From Ruminococcus sp. (GTDB taxonomy: Bacteria > Bacillota > Clostridia > Oscillospirales > Ruminococcaceae), in contig NZ_JAILMR010000020.1 in the NCBI RefSeq assembly GCF_024692365.1, positions 1-52,079 of the forward strand: DNA of 52,079 bases. Reading direction: 5' to 3'. Shown here piece after piece: positions 15,854 to 24,351 of the stretch. The position numbers were made by a program, and so were the translations under genes. The notes below the pieces were generated by a model. The model did not search any database and was not told the DNA's origin. It saw nothing but the letters and a program-made list of their open reading frames with translations. Position 1 is the first letter of the stretch; each line of letters opens with the position of its first letter.

Positions 15854-18211
15854 TCACGGTTCAAGAATGACTTTATTTCCGCTTCCGTCAACCACCACGA
15901 TGTTTTTCAGGCTGCCTCTGCCGAAGCTTCCTGTGGTGCGGGTGCTGACTTTCACGCTGCGTTCGCCGTAGGGTACTATTATAATATCTGTGGTATCGAT
16001 GAGGTTGCCCCTTGCATTCTCTGAACCATTATAATAAATGTAAAGGTCAGGCCAGAGGAAATCCGAACCTGTATTGGTCACTGTCAGTTCGACTGTCAGT
16101 TTGTTGCCGTCTATCTCGGCGGAATCAACTTCGATTTCCAGTTCGTCCATATAACCTACATCGTACCAGCCGCTTACCACGCCGTCACCCAGCATTGGGT
16201 CGGTGGTGGAGAGATAGTAGGAATTCACATAGCCGTAAGTGTTATTATATACGGTGTAATACCATGCTGAACTGCCTGTATACCATATCTGCAAAGGTGT
16301 GCAGTCGGGTATGGACGCCAGCTTTTTAGATGAGGAAGATTTTTCCTCGCGCAGTGCCAGCGAATCGCCGTCGGTATCAACGTACATTGTGCCCTTGGAA
16401 GTATAATTCAGTGCTGTACCCTCGGTAGCACCGCATACGGTACAGGTCTTGGGTTTTGTCAGGGTTGCTTCTTTCCATGTATGACCCTTTGCCTTGCCCC
16501 TTGTTTCGCCGCAGTTTTCGCAAGTCTCGGGTTCGGTACAGGTTGCGGCTTTCCACTTGTGACCTATAGCTTTGCCCTCGGTCTTTTTGCATCGTTCGCA
16601 GGTCTTGGGAGAGGTGCAGGTGGCATCTTTCCACTTGTGACCCAGCGCCTCCTGACCTATCAGCCCGCAGACTTCACAGTACTGGGGCATTTCGCAATCG
16701 GCGTCCTTCCAGGTATGACCAAGTGCTTCGCCCTCGGTCTTTCCGCAGACGGAACAGGTCTTTGGGTGGGTGCAGTCGGGCTGCATCCAGGTATGTTCAA
16801 GCTTGCTGCCCTCTTCCACGCCACAGACTTTGCAGCGTTTGGGGTGAGCGCAGGTAGCATCTTCAAAATCGTGGTCTGCCAATTCACCGCGGGTCTTGCC
16901 GCAGCGGGTGCAGGTCTCGGGCTTGGTGCAGGTGGCAGGCTGCCAGTGGTGTATGCATATGGTTTTGGTGAAAAAAAGCAATCCCAAACCAAGTATGCAG
17001 CACAGGGTCAGACCGATGATGAGCGCAGTTCTTTTGGTAGCCTTTGAAAGATGCGCAGGTTCTTTCTCCTTTTGGGGAATATTAGCGGGTGGCTGTTTTT
17101 TGCGGCGCTCGGGTCTTGCGGGTGCTGGGCGGACTATCAGTTCTTCCTCTTCTTCCTCCTCAGCATCGCCCGGGCGTACAAAAATGCTGTCGGTCAGTTC
17201 AAGTTCTTCCCTGTTGTCGGATTCTTCCTCTATGACAGAGGTAGGTTCAGGGGACTTTGTCTCTGCTGTATCTTCGGAAATTTCTGCTGTATAGTAACAA
17301 TCTTCCAGTGCCGCAAGAAATTTTTCGGCATCGGGGATACGGTCAGCGGGGTCGAAGGCACAGCAATCCATGACCAGCTGTTTCAGCTTTTCACTGCCGT
17401 TTTTCGGTTTGCCGAAGTTTTTGCCGCTTAGTCTTGAAAATATAGCCGCATCGACTGCGTTGCGGTTATCGCCCTCATTCACCAGCGGCAGACGGTCTTC
17501 ATTCAGCAGATAATAGAGGGTTATACCCAGTGAATAGATATCTGCCGAAGCACCGTAATGCTGTTCATTGGGGGTGCGGGCATTCCAGACCTCGGGTGCC
17601 ATGAATGGCTGAGTTCCCACAAATGTGGCAAAACTGCCTGCCCTCGTCTGCTTGGCTATTCCGAAATCGCCGAGGTAAAAATCGCCTTTATCGTCAACGT
17701 AGATATTATCGGGTTTTATATCGCGGTGGAGCATATTTATCTCCTGCATTGCGTGGAGAGCTTCACCAATCTGGGAAGCAAGCTTTGCCACCTGACGGGG
17801 GGACATCACTCCCCTGCTGTTTATGTACTCGGTGAGGGTGGTATAATATTCCATCTGAATGAGCACATCAAAGCCGATAACATCGCCGTCATCGCCGATG
17901 ATATCGCGGTAGGTATGGTTTATGCAGTGTACCAGATGGGGCTTATCCCCAAGGCGGTACATATTCTTTATCTCTTCTGCAACCTGCTGTTTGCGCTCGG
18001 ACATTTCCTGCTCGCGGCTCTCGCGGGTGACAGAAACGCTTCTGTCCAGAATTATCGGCAGTACCTTTACTGCGCAATATCTCACCTGACCGTAAAGCTC
18101 CTGCCTGAACTTATAAACCTTGCCCGAACCTCCACTGCCAAGGTAGGAATCCTTGTACCAGTTTTCCCACAGCGGTTCGTAGGAAGACAGTCTCTCGCCT
18201 ATATCTTTCAT
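15854..18211 (-). CDS. Membrane Ser/Thr protein kinase with Cys-repeat and SH3-like ectodomain
   Basis: 785 residues. The kinase domain (about 15-275) has the Gly loop YLGSGGSGKVYKF, the ATP Lys in CAVKVLP, catalytic HRDIKPDN, DFG and APE motifs, so it should be active. A charged linker precedes one transmembrane helix (about 393-413). Outside follow seven repeats of about 28 residues (about 414-612) of the form HxWxxATCTxPxTCxxCGxTxGxAxG; the seventh lacks its first Cys. Then comes an SH3-like domain (LALREE...LQIWYTGSSAWYYTVYNNTYG) and a beta-rich C-terminal domain. Unlike PrkC/PknB it has no PASTA domains. It heads the minus-strand set with the SPFH, zinc-ribbon and TPM genes. Confidence 0.9.
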   Translation of the reverse strand: MKDIGERLSSYEPLWENWYKDSYLGSGGSGKVYKFRQELYGQVRYCAVKVLPIILDRSVSVTRESREQEMSERKQQVAEEIKNMYRLGDKPHLVHCINHTYRDIIGDDGDVIGFDVLIQMEYYTTLTEYINSRGVMSPRQVAKLASQIGEALHAMQEINMLHRDIKPDNIYVDDKGDFYLGDFGIAKQTRAGSFATFVGTQPFMAPEVWNARTPNEQHYGASADIYSLGITLYYLLNEDRLPLVNEGDNRNAVDAAIFSRLSGKNFGKPKNGSEKLKQLVMDCCAFDPADRIPDAEKFLAALEDCYYTAEISEDTAETKSPEPTSVIEEESDNREELELTDSIFVRPGDAEEEEEEELIVRPAPARPERRKKQPPANIPQKEKEPAHLSKATKRTALIIGLTLCCILGLGLLFFTKTICIHHWQPATCTKPETCTRCGKTRGELADHDFEDATCAHPKRCKVCGVEEGSKLEHTWMQPDCTHPKTCSVCGKTEGEALGHTWKDADCEMPQYCEVCGLIGQEALGHKWKDATCTSPKTCERCKKTEGKAIGHKWKAATCTEPETCENCGETRGKAKGHTWKEATLTKPKTCTVCGATEGTALNYTSKGTMYVDTDGDSLALREEKSSSSKKLASIPDCTPLQIWYTGSSAWYYTVYNNTYGYVNSYYLSTTDPMLGDGVVSGWYDVGYMDELEIEVDSAEIDGNKLTVELTVTNTGSDFLWPDLYIYYNGSENARGNLIDTTDIIIVPYGERSVKVSTRTTGSFGRGSLKNIVVVDGSGNKVILEP

Positions 18212-18268
18212 ATGCTCACCCCCTTACCTGATATTTGACGTTTGTCATAGATCATCTTTTTCACCCAC

Positions 18269-18297
18269 ATTATATCATAAACTCACATTATTTTCAA
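18269..18297 (-). promoter_or_regulatory. Promoter of the Ser/Thr kinase gene
   Basis: On the minus strand, TTGAAA (18292-18297), 17-bp spacer, TATAAT (18269-18274), about 58 bases before the start codon. Confidence 0.75.
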
Positions 18298-18435
18298 GGC
18301 TAATAATCAACCTTTCATTTGACTTTCACCCGTTTTGCACATATCGCAACCTATGCTTGCACCAATGCGCGTAATCGGGGACAAATGTTGCAGAACGGTA
18401 ACGCAGGGGCTGAAAATTGTAATCAATTATTCCTG

Positions 18436-18462
18436 CGAAACGACTTTAAATCGGTCGTTTCG
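18436..18462. promoter_or_regulatory. Inverted repeat upstream of the dockerin-gene promoter
   Basis: Arms cgaaacgac (18436-18444) and gtcgtttcg (18454-18462) end six bases before the -35 box: a candidate operator, or a hairpin ending upstream transcription. The rest of the 329-base gap 18212-18540 holds only the two divergent promoters. Confidence 0.5.
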
Positions 18463-18467
18463 GTATA

Positions 18468-18496
18468 TTGACTTTTCAAATGAAGTGTTGTATAAT
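18468..18496 (+). promoter_or_regulatory. Promoter of the dockerin protein gene
   Basis: TTGACT (18468-18473), 17-bp spacer, TATAAT (18491-18496), 44 bases before ATG 18541. Confidence 0.8.
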
Positions 18497-18540
18497 TTCA
18501 AATAAAATATTCTGCATAAGCAGGGAAAAGGAGATAGAAT

Positions 18541-20031
18541 ATGAAAATGAATTTCAAGCGCACAGGCGCTATGCTGTTGGCTTGTGCAATAGTAGGCGGA
18601 ACAATACCGCCGTATGCGGGCGTATCTTTTGGTACGGCAATTACTGCTAATGCTGCGGTGACAGGTCAGGGAACTGAGGATAGCCCTTATATTGTTACTA
18701 CTTATGATGAACTTAAAGAACTCATAGCACCATCAGATGCGTGGGATCATTTAAAAACAGTTGATACTATGACTTATGTTAAGCTGGGTGCTGATATTGA
18801 GGTTGAAGACGAAGCCAACAACCAAAGTTTTAAACTTTACAGCAATTCGTCGGGAATATGGACTATTAAATTAGACCTTGCAGGACATACGCTTTCAAGA
18901 AAAACTTATTCGGTTGAACAAACCATGTTTACAATAGGGTCAAACTCTACTTTGGTGATCGACGATAGCGTGGGCGGTGGAGAGATGGTTTCTGATATTC
19001 ACTGCGGGACACAATTAGCATATATGTTCTATGTTCCAAGCGGTGGAAACCTTATTTTCAACAAAGGAACTTTTAAATCATTCGGCGATACTATCTACGA
19101 CCAGAGATGTATTGAAACAGCTGGCGGAAATCTTACTATAAATGGTGGTACATTCAAAGCAATTTCTTATATCGTAGAAAATCAGGGCGGTCAGATTACA
19201 ATAAATGATGGTACCTTTATCCAGAAGAAGGACTGCAAGTATGCACAGGACGGTATCAGTCTTCATTCTAAGGATATCCTTAATAATGCTGTACTAAAAT
19301 CTGAAGATACCACTACACACATATGGTGCTATCTGTCAAAAAATACCGATCTTGCTGACCAAGTTATTTCACAAAAATCCAAGGTAATCGTTGACGGCAC
19401 GGAACTGGCACGCGAAGATTTCCAAAATATAATAACAGGCAAGGAGATAATTATAAAAGCCCCCAAGGTGATAGACACAGTTGATATCACTATCAACGAA
19501 CCTAAGGCAGGACAGCCTGTATCATTCAGTGCTAAGACCGACGACCCAGATCATGTAACCACATATACTATATTGAACGAAAGAAGAAGATACAACAGGA
19601 TCGATTCATGGCTTGAATACGATTTTCTCAATAAAAAAGATGTGCCTGTGTATGAGGGGGCAACCTTTAAGGCGGGTAAGACCTACACTGCAAAGTTCAA
19701 AATAATGACCACGGATAGTGACGATGTTTTCAGTGATGATCTTAAAGTTACCGTCAACGGCAAGGACGTTAAAAATCTTGAAGTAAGCCCGACCTATGCA
19801 ACATTCTGTACGACTTACAATGTTAAAAGCACCGCCCTCAAAGGCGATGTAAACAATGACGGCATTATCAATGTCACCGATATCACCAAAATTGCGGCGC
19901 ACATCAAGAACAAAAAGAAACTCAATGAAGAGGAACAGAAACGCGCAGATGTCAACAATGACGGCAGGATCAACGTTACAGATATAACCAAGATCGCCGC
20001 TCATATCAAAGGCAAAAAGCTACTGAACTGA
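18541..20031 (+). CDS. Secreted beta-helix-like protein with C-terminal type I dockerin
   Basis: 496 residues, start after aaaaggagatagaat. The signal peptide spans 1-37 (cleavage likely after ITANA). Residues 40-270 have short repeated strands such as GGNLTINGGTFK and GGQITINDGTF, the pattern of a right-handed parallel beta-helix. Residues 300-430 form one or two beta-sandwich-like modules. The last 65 residues are a type I dockerin: two calcium loops, DVNNDGIINVTD and DVNNDGRINVTD, each followed by ITKIAAHIK. Dockerins dock to cohesins of a scaffoldin, so this is a cellulosome component or cell-surface assembly partner. No glycoside hydrolase or lyase catalytic motif was recognised; a polysaccharide lyase-like or purely structural role is possible. 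Confidence 0.9.
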   Translation: MKMNFKRTGAMLLACAIVGGTIPPYAGVSFGTAITANAAVTGQGTEDSPYIVTTYDELKELIAPSDAWDHLKTVDTMTYVKLGADIEVEDEANNQSFKLYSNSSGIWTIKLDLAGHTLSRKTYSVEQTMFTIGSNSTLVIDDSVGGGEMVSDIHCGTQLAYMFYVPSGGNLIFNKGTFKSFGDTIYDQRCIETAGGNLTINGGTFKAISYIVENQGGQITINDGTFIQKKDCKYAQDGISLHSKDILNNAVLKSEDTTTHIWCYLSKNTDLADQVISQKSKVIVDGTELAREDFQNIITGKEIIIKAPKVIDTVDITINEPKAGQPVSFSAKTDDPDHVTTYTILNERRRYNRIDSWLEYDFLNKKDVPVYEGATFKAGKTYTAKFKIMTTDSDDVFSDDLKVTVNGKDVKNLEVSPTYATFCTTYNVKSTALKGDVNNDGIINVTDITKIAAHIKNKKKLNEEEQKRADVNNDGRINVTDITKIAAHIKGKKLLN

Positions 20032-20065
20032 ACGGGATTAGAGTCTGAAAAAACAAAAAAATTAC

Positions 20066-20097
20066 GAGCGTATGCGGGGGCATACGCTCTTTTTTTT
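20066..20097 (+). terminator. Strong terminator after the dockerin gene
   Basis: Ten-bp stem gagcgtatgc (20066-20075) / gcatacgctc (20080-20089) with a GGGG loop and eight T. Confidence 0.92.
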
Positions 20098-20183
20098 GAC
20101 TGTGTAGCTCTCAATAATTTAATATAATTAACAGATTAATGTATGAATTTTTCGGATTTTAGTGAAAAGTATTCAATTGGTTA

Positions 20184-20212
20184 TTGCAATTCTGTTTGTG
20201 ATGTGTTATAAT
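20184..20212 (+). promoter_or_regulatory. Promoter of the zinc-ribbon membrane protein gene
   Basis: TTGCAA (20184-20189), 17-bp spacer, TATAAT (20207-20212); about 85 bases of leader before ATG 20303. Confidence 0.7.
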
Positions 20213-20302
20213 AGAGGTATCAGGAATTGGTATAACGTCATGATCGGTCATACCTGTTGGAAGTGTACGTTTGAAAAGCACGACTGAAAGGCGGGTGATG
20301 TT

Positions 20303-21361
20303 ATGTTTTGTCCAAACTGTGGAAAACCCATCAATGACGGAGATATGTTCTGCGCCGGCTGCGGTTTCCGCATCAGCGGATCATTTCAGCAGCAAGTTCA
20401 GCCGCAGAATAATTTTCAGAACGTCCCGATAAATTATCAGCCGCAGAATACTCAGCAATATGCCCCTGCCGAGGAGAAAGGTCACCCTGTGGCGATATTT
20501 TTCACGACGATGATCATCGGCTGCGGATTGCTGGCGGGGTTCATGTTTTTCATCAAACCCGGAAATTTGCTGAAAAACGACGGCGTTGCCACGGCTGCGC
20601 CCGACAGTACGGTTACTGCGGGGGCGGGAAATGAGAGTTCAAAAGCCGAAGCCAAGAAGATCGTGGCGGTGACTACTTTTACAGAAGACGACGGCGGCGA
20701 AAGCGTGACTACCGTGACGACAACACGAGATCCCGAGGATTCATCGGAAAGTTCGGGATTGCTGAAACTGCCGAAGCGGTCGAAAAAGACCACAACGGCG
20801 ACGACCACTGTCACCGAGGAAACAGAAGCGCCCCAGACTTCGTCTACGGTGACGGAAACAAAATCGGAAGCACAGCTGAAACTTATAGAAGCCAGGCAAG
20901 CAGAAGCCCAGAGATTTTCCACCGACGAAAAGCCCGAGTTCAGTGATTTTGAATGGTGCTACGGGCAGAACGGTCTGATAACGGAACAGCCGACCGATGG
21001 CAAAACTCTGCCACATTCGGATCAGTGGGTGGGCGGCTGGAAAGGTTTCATTGTAAAAACTCCCAACAGCGCAGACAGCAAGTATATCCGCGAGGTGAAC
21101 AACGTGGATATAAACATCGTTGAGGAAAAGGTAACCCTGACTATCAGACATCATCTGTACGAGGTCGAGGGCGAGGTCAGCGATGACAGTGTTACTGCTG
21201 ACTTTATTTCCAAGGGTAATGTTTATGATAAGGGTATCGTTGTTAACGGTACGCAGCACATTTACATAAAATCTTTCTGGAAAGCTGACGGTCATGAATA
21301 CGCCGTGGGCGAACTCACCGAAGCTGACGGCACAGAAGCCTATATCGCGCTGATGCGGTGA
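20303..21361 (+). CDS. Zinc-ribbon membrane protein with Thr/Ser-rich stalk
   Basis: 352 residues. The N-terminal zinc ribbon is FCPNCGKPINDGDMFCAGCG (residues 2-21), followed by a Gln/Asn-rich linker, one transmembrane helix (about 62-80), then an external Thr/Ser/Glu-rich stalk (about 90-200) with TTTATTTV-like runs and a compact C-terminal domain (about 210-352; WCYGQNG, WVGGWKGF, YIKSFWKADGHEYAVGEL). The domain is unrecognised but looks beta-rich. The ribbon would face the cytoplasm and the domain the outside, a layout shared with many Ruminococcus-type envelope proteins of unknown role. Confidence 0.8.
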   Translation: MFCPNCGKPINDGDMFCAGCGFRISGSFQQQVQPQNNFQNVPINYQPQNTQQYAPAEEKGHPVAIFFTTMIIGCGLLAGFMFFIKPGNLLKNDGVATAAPDSTVTAGAGNESSKAEAKKIVAVTTFTEDDGGESVTTVTTTRDPEDSSESSGLLKLPKRSKKTTTATTTVTEETEAPQTSSTVTETKSEAQLKLIEARQAEAQRFSTDEKPEFSDFEWCYGQNGLITEQPTDGKTLPHSDQWVGGWKGFIVKTPNSADSKYIREVNNVDINIVEEKVTLTIRHHLYEVEGEVSDDSVTADFISKGNVYDKGIVVNGTQHIYIKSFWKADGHEYAVGELTEADGTEAYIALMR

Positions 21362-21406
21362 TATTTTGATTTGATTTTTTCTTTCTGCATATACATGGTC
21401 ACACAA

Positions 21407-21437
21407 AAAAGAGCTGTCAAAAATTGACAGCTCTTTT
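21407..21437. terminator. Bidirectional terminator
   Basis: Arms aaaagagctgtcaa (21407-21420) and ttgacagctctttt (21424-21437) between the converging zinc-ribbon and oadB genes. Confidence 0.9.
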
Positions 21438-21446
21438 GCTTTTATC

Positions 21447-22685
21447 TTATTTAACTATTGCAAGCAGAACGCCCGCAGCAACGGCGGAACCGATAACACC
21501 TGCAACGTTAGGACCCATAGCGTGCATCAGCAGATAGTTGGTAGGAACTTCTTCCTGACCTACCTTCTGAGAGATACGTGCTGCCATAGGAACGGCGGAA
21601 ACGCCGGCAGAACCGATCAGAGGATTGATCTTGCCCTTTGTGAGGATGTACATCAGCTTACCAAGCAGGATACCGCAAGCAGTACCCAGTGAGAATGCGA
21701 TAACGCCCAGCAGCATTACCTTGCCGAAGTCAAGGGATATTACCTTATCAGCCTGAGTTGTTGCACCAACGGTAACGCCCAGGAAGATGGTGATTATATT
21801 CATCAGTTCGTTCTGTGCGGTCTTTACAAGACGGTCGCAGCAGCCGCTTTCCTTCAGCAGGTTACCGAACATCAGCATACCAACCAGAGGTGCAGCGGAG
21901 GGGATCATCAGAGCGATGATAAGTGTAACCAGTACGGGGAAGATCAGCTTCTCAAGTCTGGAAACAGGTCTCAGCTGACCCATAACTACGGAACGCTCTT
22001 TCTTGGTGGTCAGCGCTCTCATTATAGGAGGCTGAATGATAGGAACCAGAGCCATGTAGGTGTAAGCTGCCAGTGCGATTGTACCAACGGAGCAAGCACT
22101 GTTCTTTGTGAGCAGCTTGGAAGAAACGAAGATAGATGTAGGACCGTCAGCACCGCCGATGATAGCGATGGATGCGCAGTCAGCAGCACTCATGTTGAGT
22201 ATGGCAGCACCTACGAAGGTGAAGAAGATACCGCCCTGTGCAGCAGCACCGAGGAGGAAGCTTCTGGGGGAAGCGATCAGCGGACCGAAGTCGGTCATTG
22301 CGCCGATGCCGAGGAATATCAGCGGAGGATAAAGCTGGAGCTTAACGCCCATATATAGGATATCCAACAATCCGCCGTGTTCAAGTATCCGGTTATAGTC
22401 GATGTAATGGTCGTTGACTTCGCCGTAACGGTCGGTGACTTTCAGGTATTCCCAGTACTCGGGATGATACAGATCAGCACCGGGGAGGTTTGTCAGCAGC
22501 ATACCGAAAGATATCGGCAGCAGCAGCAGGGGCTCAAAGCCGCGTCCCACAGCGAGATACATGAATACGAATGATATAAGTATCATTATTATGTTCTTCC
22601 AGCCACCGTCAGCGAAGAATCCTGCAAAGCCCGATTCCTGTGCCAGCTGAGCCAGAGTGTCCAAAAACGATTGAATTATAGCCAT
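21447..22685 (-). CDS. oadB: Na+-translocating decarboxylase beta subunit
   Basis: 412 residues, an integral membrane protein with about nine to eleven helices. The Na+-site signature GGADGPTSIFVSSKL (about residue 180) is that of oxaloacetate, methylmalonyl-CoA and glutaconyl-CoA decarboxylase beta subunits, as is GNLLKESG. It couples decarboxylation of the biotin-bound carboxyl group to Na+ export. The gamma-like gene lies just upstream on the same strand. The carboxyltransferase alpha subunit and biotin carrier are not in the window, so the substrate cannot be named; oadB is used in the generic sense. Confidence 0.92.
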   Translation of the reverse strand: MAIIQSFLDTLAQLAQESGFAGFFADGGWKNIIMILISFVFMYLAVGRGFEPLLLLPISFGMLLTNLPGADLYHPEYWEYLKVTDRYGEVNDHYIDYNRILEHGGLLDILYMGVKLQLYPPLIFLGIGAMTDFGPLIASPRSFLLGAAAQGGIFFTFVGAAILNMSAADCASIAIIGGADGPTSIFVSSKLLTKNSACSVGTIALAAYTYMALVPIIQPPIMRALTTKKERSVVMGQLRPVSRLEKLIFPVLVTLIIALMIPSAAPLVGMLMFGNLLKESGCCDRLVKTAQNELMNIITIFLGVTVGATTQADKVISLDFGKVMLLGVIAFSLGTACGILLGKLMYILTKGKINPLIGSAGVSAVPMAARISQKVGQEEVPTNYLLMHAMGPNVAGVIGSAVAAGVLLAIVK

Positions 22686-22712
22686 TTTATCAGATCACGT
22701 TCCTTTCCAAAG

Positions 22713-23186
22713 CTAAAACGGGCGGGTATTATCCATTATGCCCGCAGCAGACCATGCAGATCTTCTCGGCTTAGCAGCCTTAACGCCCTTGAGTACGGGC
22801 TTTTTGCCGCTGCCCTCATACATTACGGAAAGGGCACCCATGATGGCTGCAACTACCTCTTCCTCGATACCGTCCTCAACTGCGGGAGCAGGTGCGGGGG
22901 CGGGAGCAGGTGCAGGGGCTTCCTTTGCTGCGGCTTCTGCTGCCTTTGCTTTTGCTGCTGCCTCGGCTTCTGCCTTAGCCTTTGCCTTAGCTTCCGCGCT
23001 CTTGTTGATGCCCTCGAATATCTTGCCGTAAAGAGTTACGAGAAGTATCAGGATTATCAGACCCATGAACACCACGGAAATACCCGTGATAACTACCGAC
23101 GCGATAGTCTCGCCGCCGAGGTCGGTCTGATCGGGCGGGATATTGCTGGAAAGCAACTGAGCAAACTTGAATTGTAAATCACTCAT
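22713..23186 (-). CDS. OadG-type gamma subunit
   Basis: 157 residues. ATG 23186 follows ggaggagttcttat. One membrane helix (about 32-55, IASVVITGISVVFMGLIILILLV) is followed by an Ala/Lys/Glu-rich helix and an Ala-Pro repeat hinge (APAPAPAPAPAP). The end, EEEVVAAIMGALSVMY...RRSAWSAAGIMDN, is typical of OadG-family subunits. Gamma subunits assemble the decarboxylase and anchor the alpha subunit. The gene is 27 bases before oadB, so the two are co-transcribed. Confidence 0.85.
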   Translation of the reverse strand: MSDLQFKFAQLLSSNIPPDQTDLGGETIASVVITGISVVFMGLIILILLVTLYGKIFEGINKSAEAKAKAKAEAEAAAKAKAAEAAAKEAPAPAPAPAPAPAVEDGIEEEVVAAIMGALSVMYEGSGKKPVLKGVKAAKPRRSAWSAAGIMDNTRPF

Positions 23187-23522
23187 ATAAGAACTCCTCC
23201 AAAATTTATTCAACATACGAATCAATTATACACCACCTGACAGAAAAATACAAGACCTTTTTGGCAAATTTTTATTTTTATTAATAATTTTTTGCCCGCC
23301 GTGAAAAAACGTCGGTTTTAGCGGGTGAAATTATCTTTTGAATTGTTGTTTTCGGTCGGATTCGGGGTGTTTAGATAACGTTTTCGGCTAACGGTGTAAC
23401 AATTTATTAACATGACTTATTTTCACAGTGCAAAACGTTCCTGAAATTAGGTTAGTCATGTGCAACTTTCGCATTAAATTTAAGCCCCGAAGCATTCACA
23501 AAAACGCTTCGGGGGATGGGTT
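23187..23522. other. Intergenic gap, AT-rich
   Basis: There is no supportable gene. It contains AT-rich DNA upstream of the gamma subunit and a hairpin (ccccgaagc/gcttcgggg, about 23484-23516) that could terminate the minus-strand gene ending at 23523. Confidence 0.5.
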
Positions 23523-23795
23523 CTATTTATTGTTTTTCTTTTTCAGATTTGCTGAACTTTCGATACCGGCAACAATGGCGCTGAATATCAGCGATACGCA
23601 AACAGCGAAGCCGAAATTTTTACCTGCGAATTCTTTATGTTTGATAACGACGTCATTGATGTACTCAATTCCCGGCAAAAGGATCACCAAAAAGATCGTC
23701 ATGGTTATGAAAGTCGGGATAAAAAGTTTGAGCCAGTTTGTTTCTGTTTTTAAGCTCTCATAATGATCACACAGTTTTGCATAATAACCACGCAT
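23523..23795 (-). CDS. Small two-helix membrane protein, unknown
   Basis: 90 residues. The ATG at 23795 is preferred, as gaaagga lies about 9 bases before it; an ATG three codons earlier is almost in contact with that site. An N-terminal charged segment (YYAKLCDHYESLKTETNW) precedes two transmembrane helices (about 24-42 and 63-80); the tail is SANLKKKNNK. No family recognised. Confidence 0.6.
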   Translation of the reverse strand: MRGYYAKLCDHYESLKTETNWLKLFIPTFITMTIFLVILLPGIEYINDVVIKHKEFAGKNFGFAVCVSLIFSAIVAGIESSANLKKKNNK

Positions 23796-23914
23796 TGTCT
23801 TCATTCCTTTCGCAGTGATAATGGGATTTATCTATACCGGATTATACCATGATATTCATGTGCTGTCAATATTTATACCACAGGATGTTTTTCTACTAAG
23901 CCTTACACCATTAT

Positions 23915-24049
23915 CTATATCCAACGCTCTAACGTTGGTAGAAAAATTAAATAAGCAAATGCTAACACAATTAATATTATTACTGAATAAATAATTATCC
24001 TAAGAATATGATCTATTATCATAAAAATATAATCTATTGAACGTAACAT
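23915..24049 (-). CDS. 44-residue membrane mini-protein, paralogue of the 322-aa protein's N-terminus
   Basis: An AT-rich frame of 44 codons starts ATG after agaaggtgagctttt. It begins MLRSIDYIFMIIDHILRIII, continues with a hydrophobic helix (YSVIILIVLAFAYLIFL) and ends LERWI. The first 20 residues match the start of the 322-aa protein at 24352-25320 (MLRSKRHIFKKIIRS) and the neighbouring 40-residue frame (MLRAIEHIFKLIER). It could be a functional small membrane peptide or a truncated relic of gene duplication; the intact ribosome binding site favours translation. Confidence 0.55.
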   Translation of the reverse strand: MLRSIDYIFMIIDHILRIIIYSVIILIVLAFAYLIFLPTLERWI

Positions 24050-24095
24050 AAAAGCTCACCTTCTCTATAATGATATGATTTTGAACGTATATACC

Positions 24096-24218
24096 TTACA
24101 GTAAAAAACGAACATAGGATATCAGCGATAATATTATTGCTAATATTATTGCTGAATATGTAGTTAACTCGAAAAAACGTTCTATTAGCTTAAAAATATG
24201 TTCTATTGCACGTAACAT
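24096..24218 (-). CDS. 40-residue membrane mini-protein, paralogue of the 322-aa protein's N-terminus
   Basis: A 40-codon frame whose ATG follows taggagataactt, the same ribosome binding site, spacer and first three codons as the 322-aa gene upstream. It begins MLRAIEHIFKLIERFFEL, then a hydrophobic helix (YSAIILAIILSLISYV), ending RFLL. The bases after its stop (gtatatacgttcaaaatcat) also resemble those following the duplicated unit. Its family relation to the two neighbours is read directly from the sequence; its function is unknown. Confidence 0.55.
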   Translation of the reverse strand: MLRAIEHIFKLIERFFELTTYSAIILAIILSLISYVRFLL

Positions 24219-24285
24219 AAGTTATCTCCTATTTTAACGATATTGATTTTGAACGTATACTTTTTCATAATGTGTTTACCACAGG

Positions 24286-24336
24286 ATACCAAAATATACG
24301 GTCGTATGATTTGGTATATATTCGTACATTTTGGTA
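24286..24336 (-). repeat. 51-bp taccaaa element, copy A
   Basis: On the minus strand it carries two direct taccaaa motifs and a closing tttggta, forming an imperfect hairpin around atacgaccgtat. It aligns without gaps to 37128-37178 with 43 of 51 identities by my count. Confidence 0.65.
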
Positions 24337-24351
24337 CAGCTTGGGTTTGGT

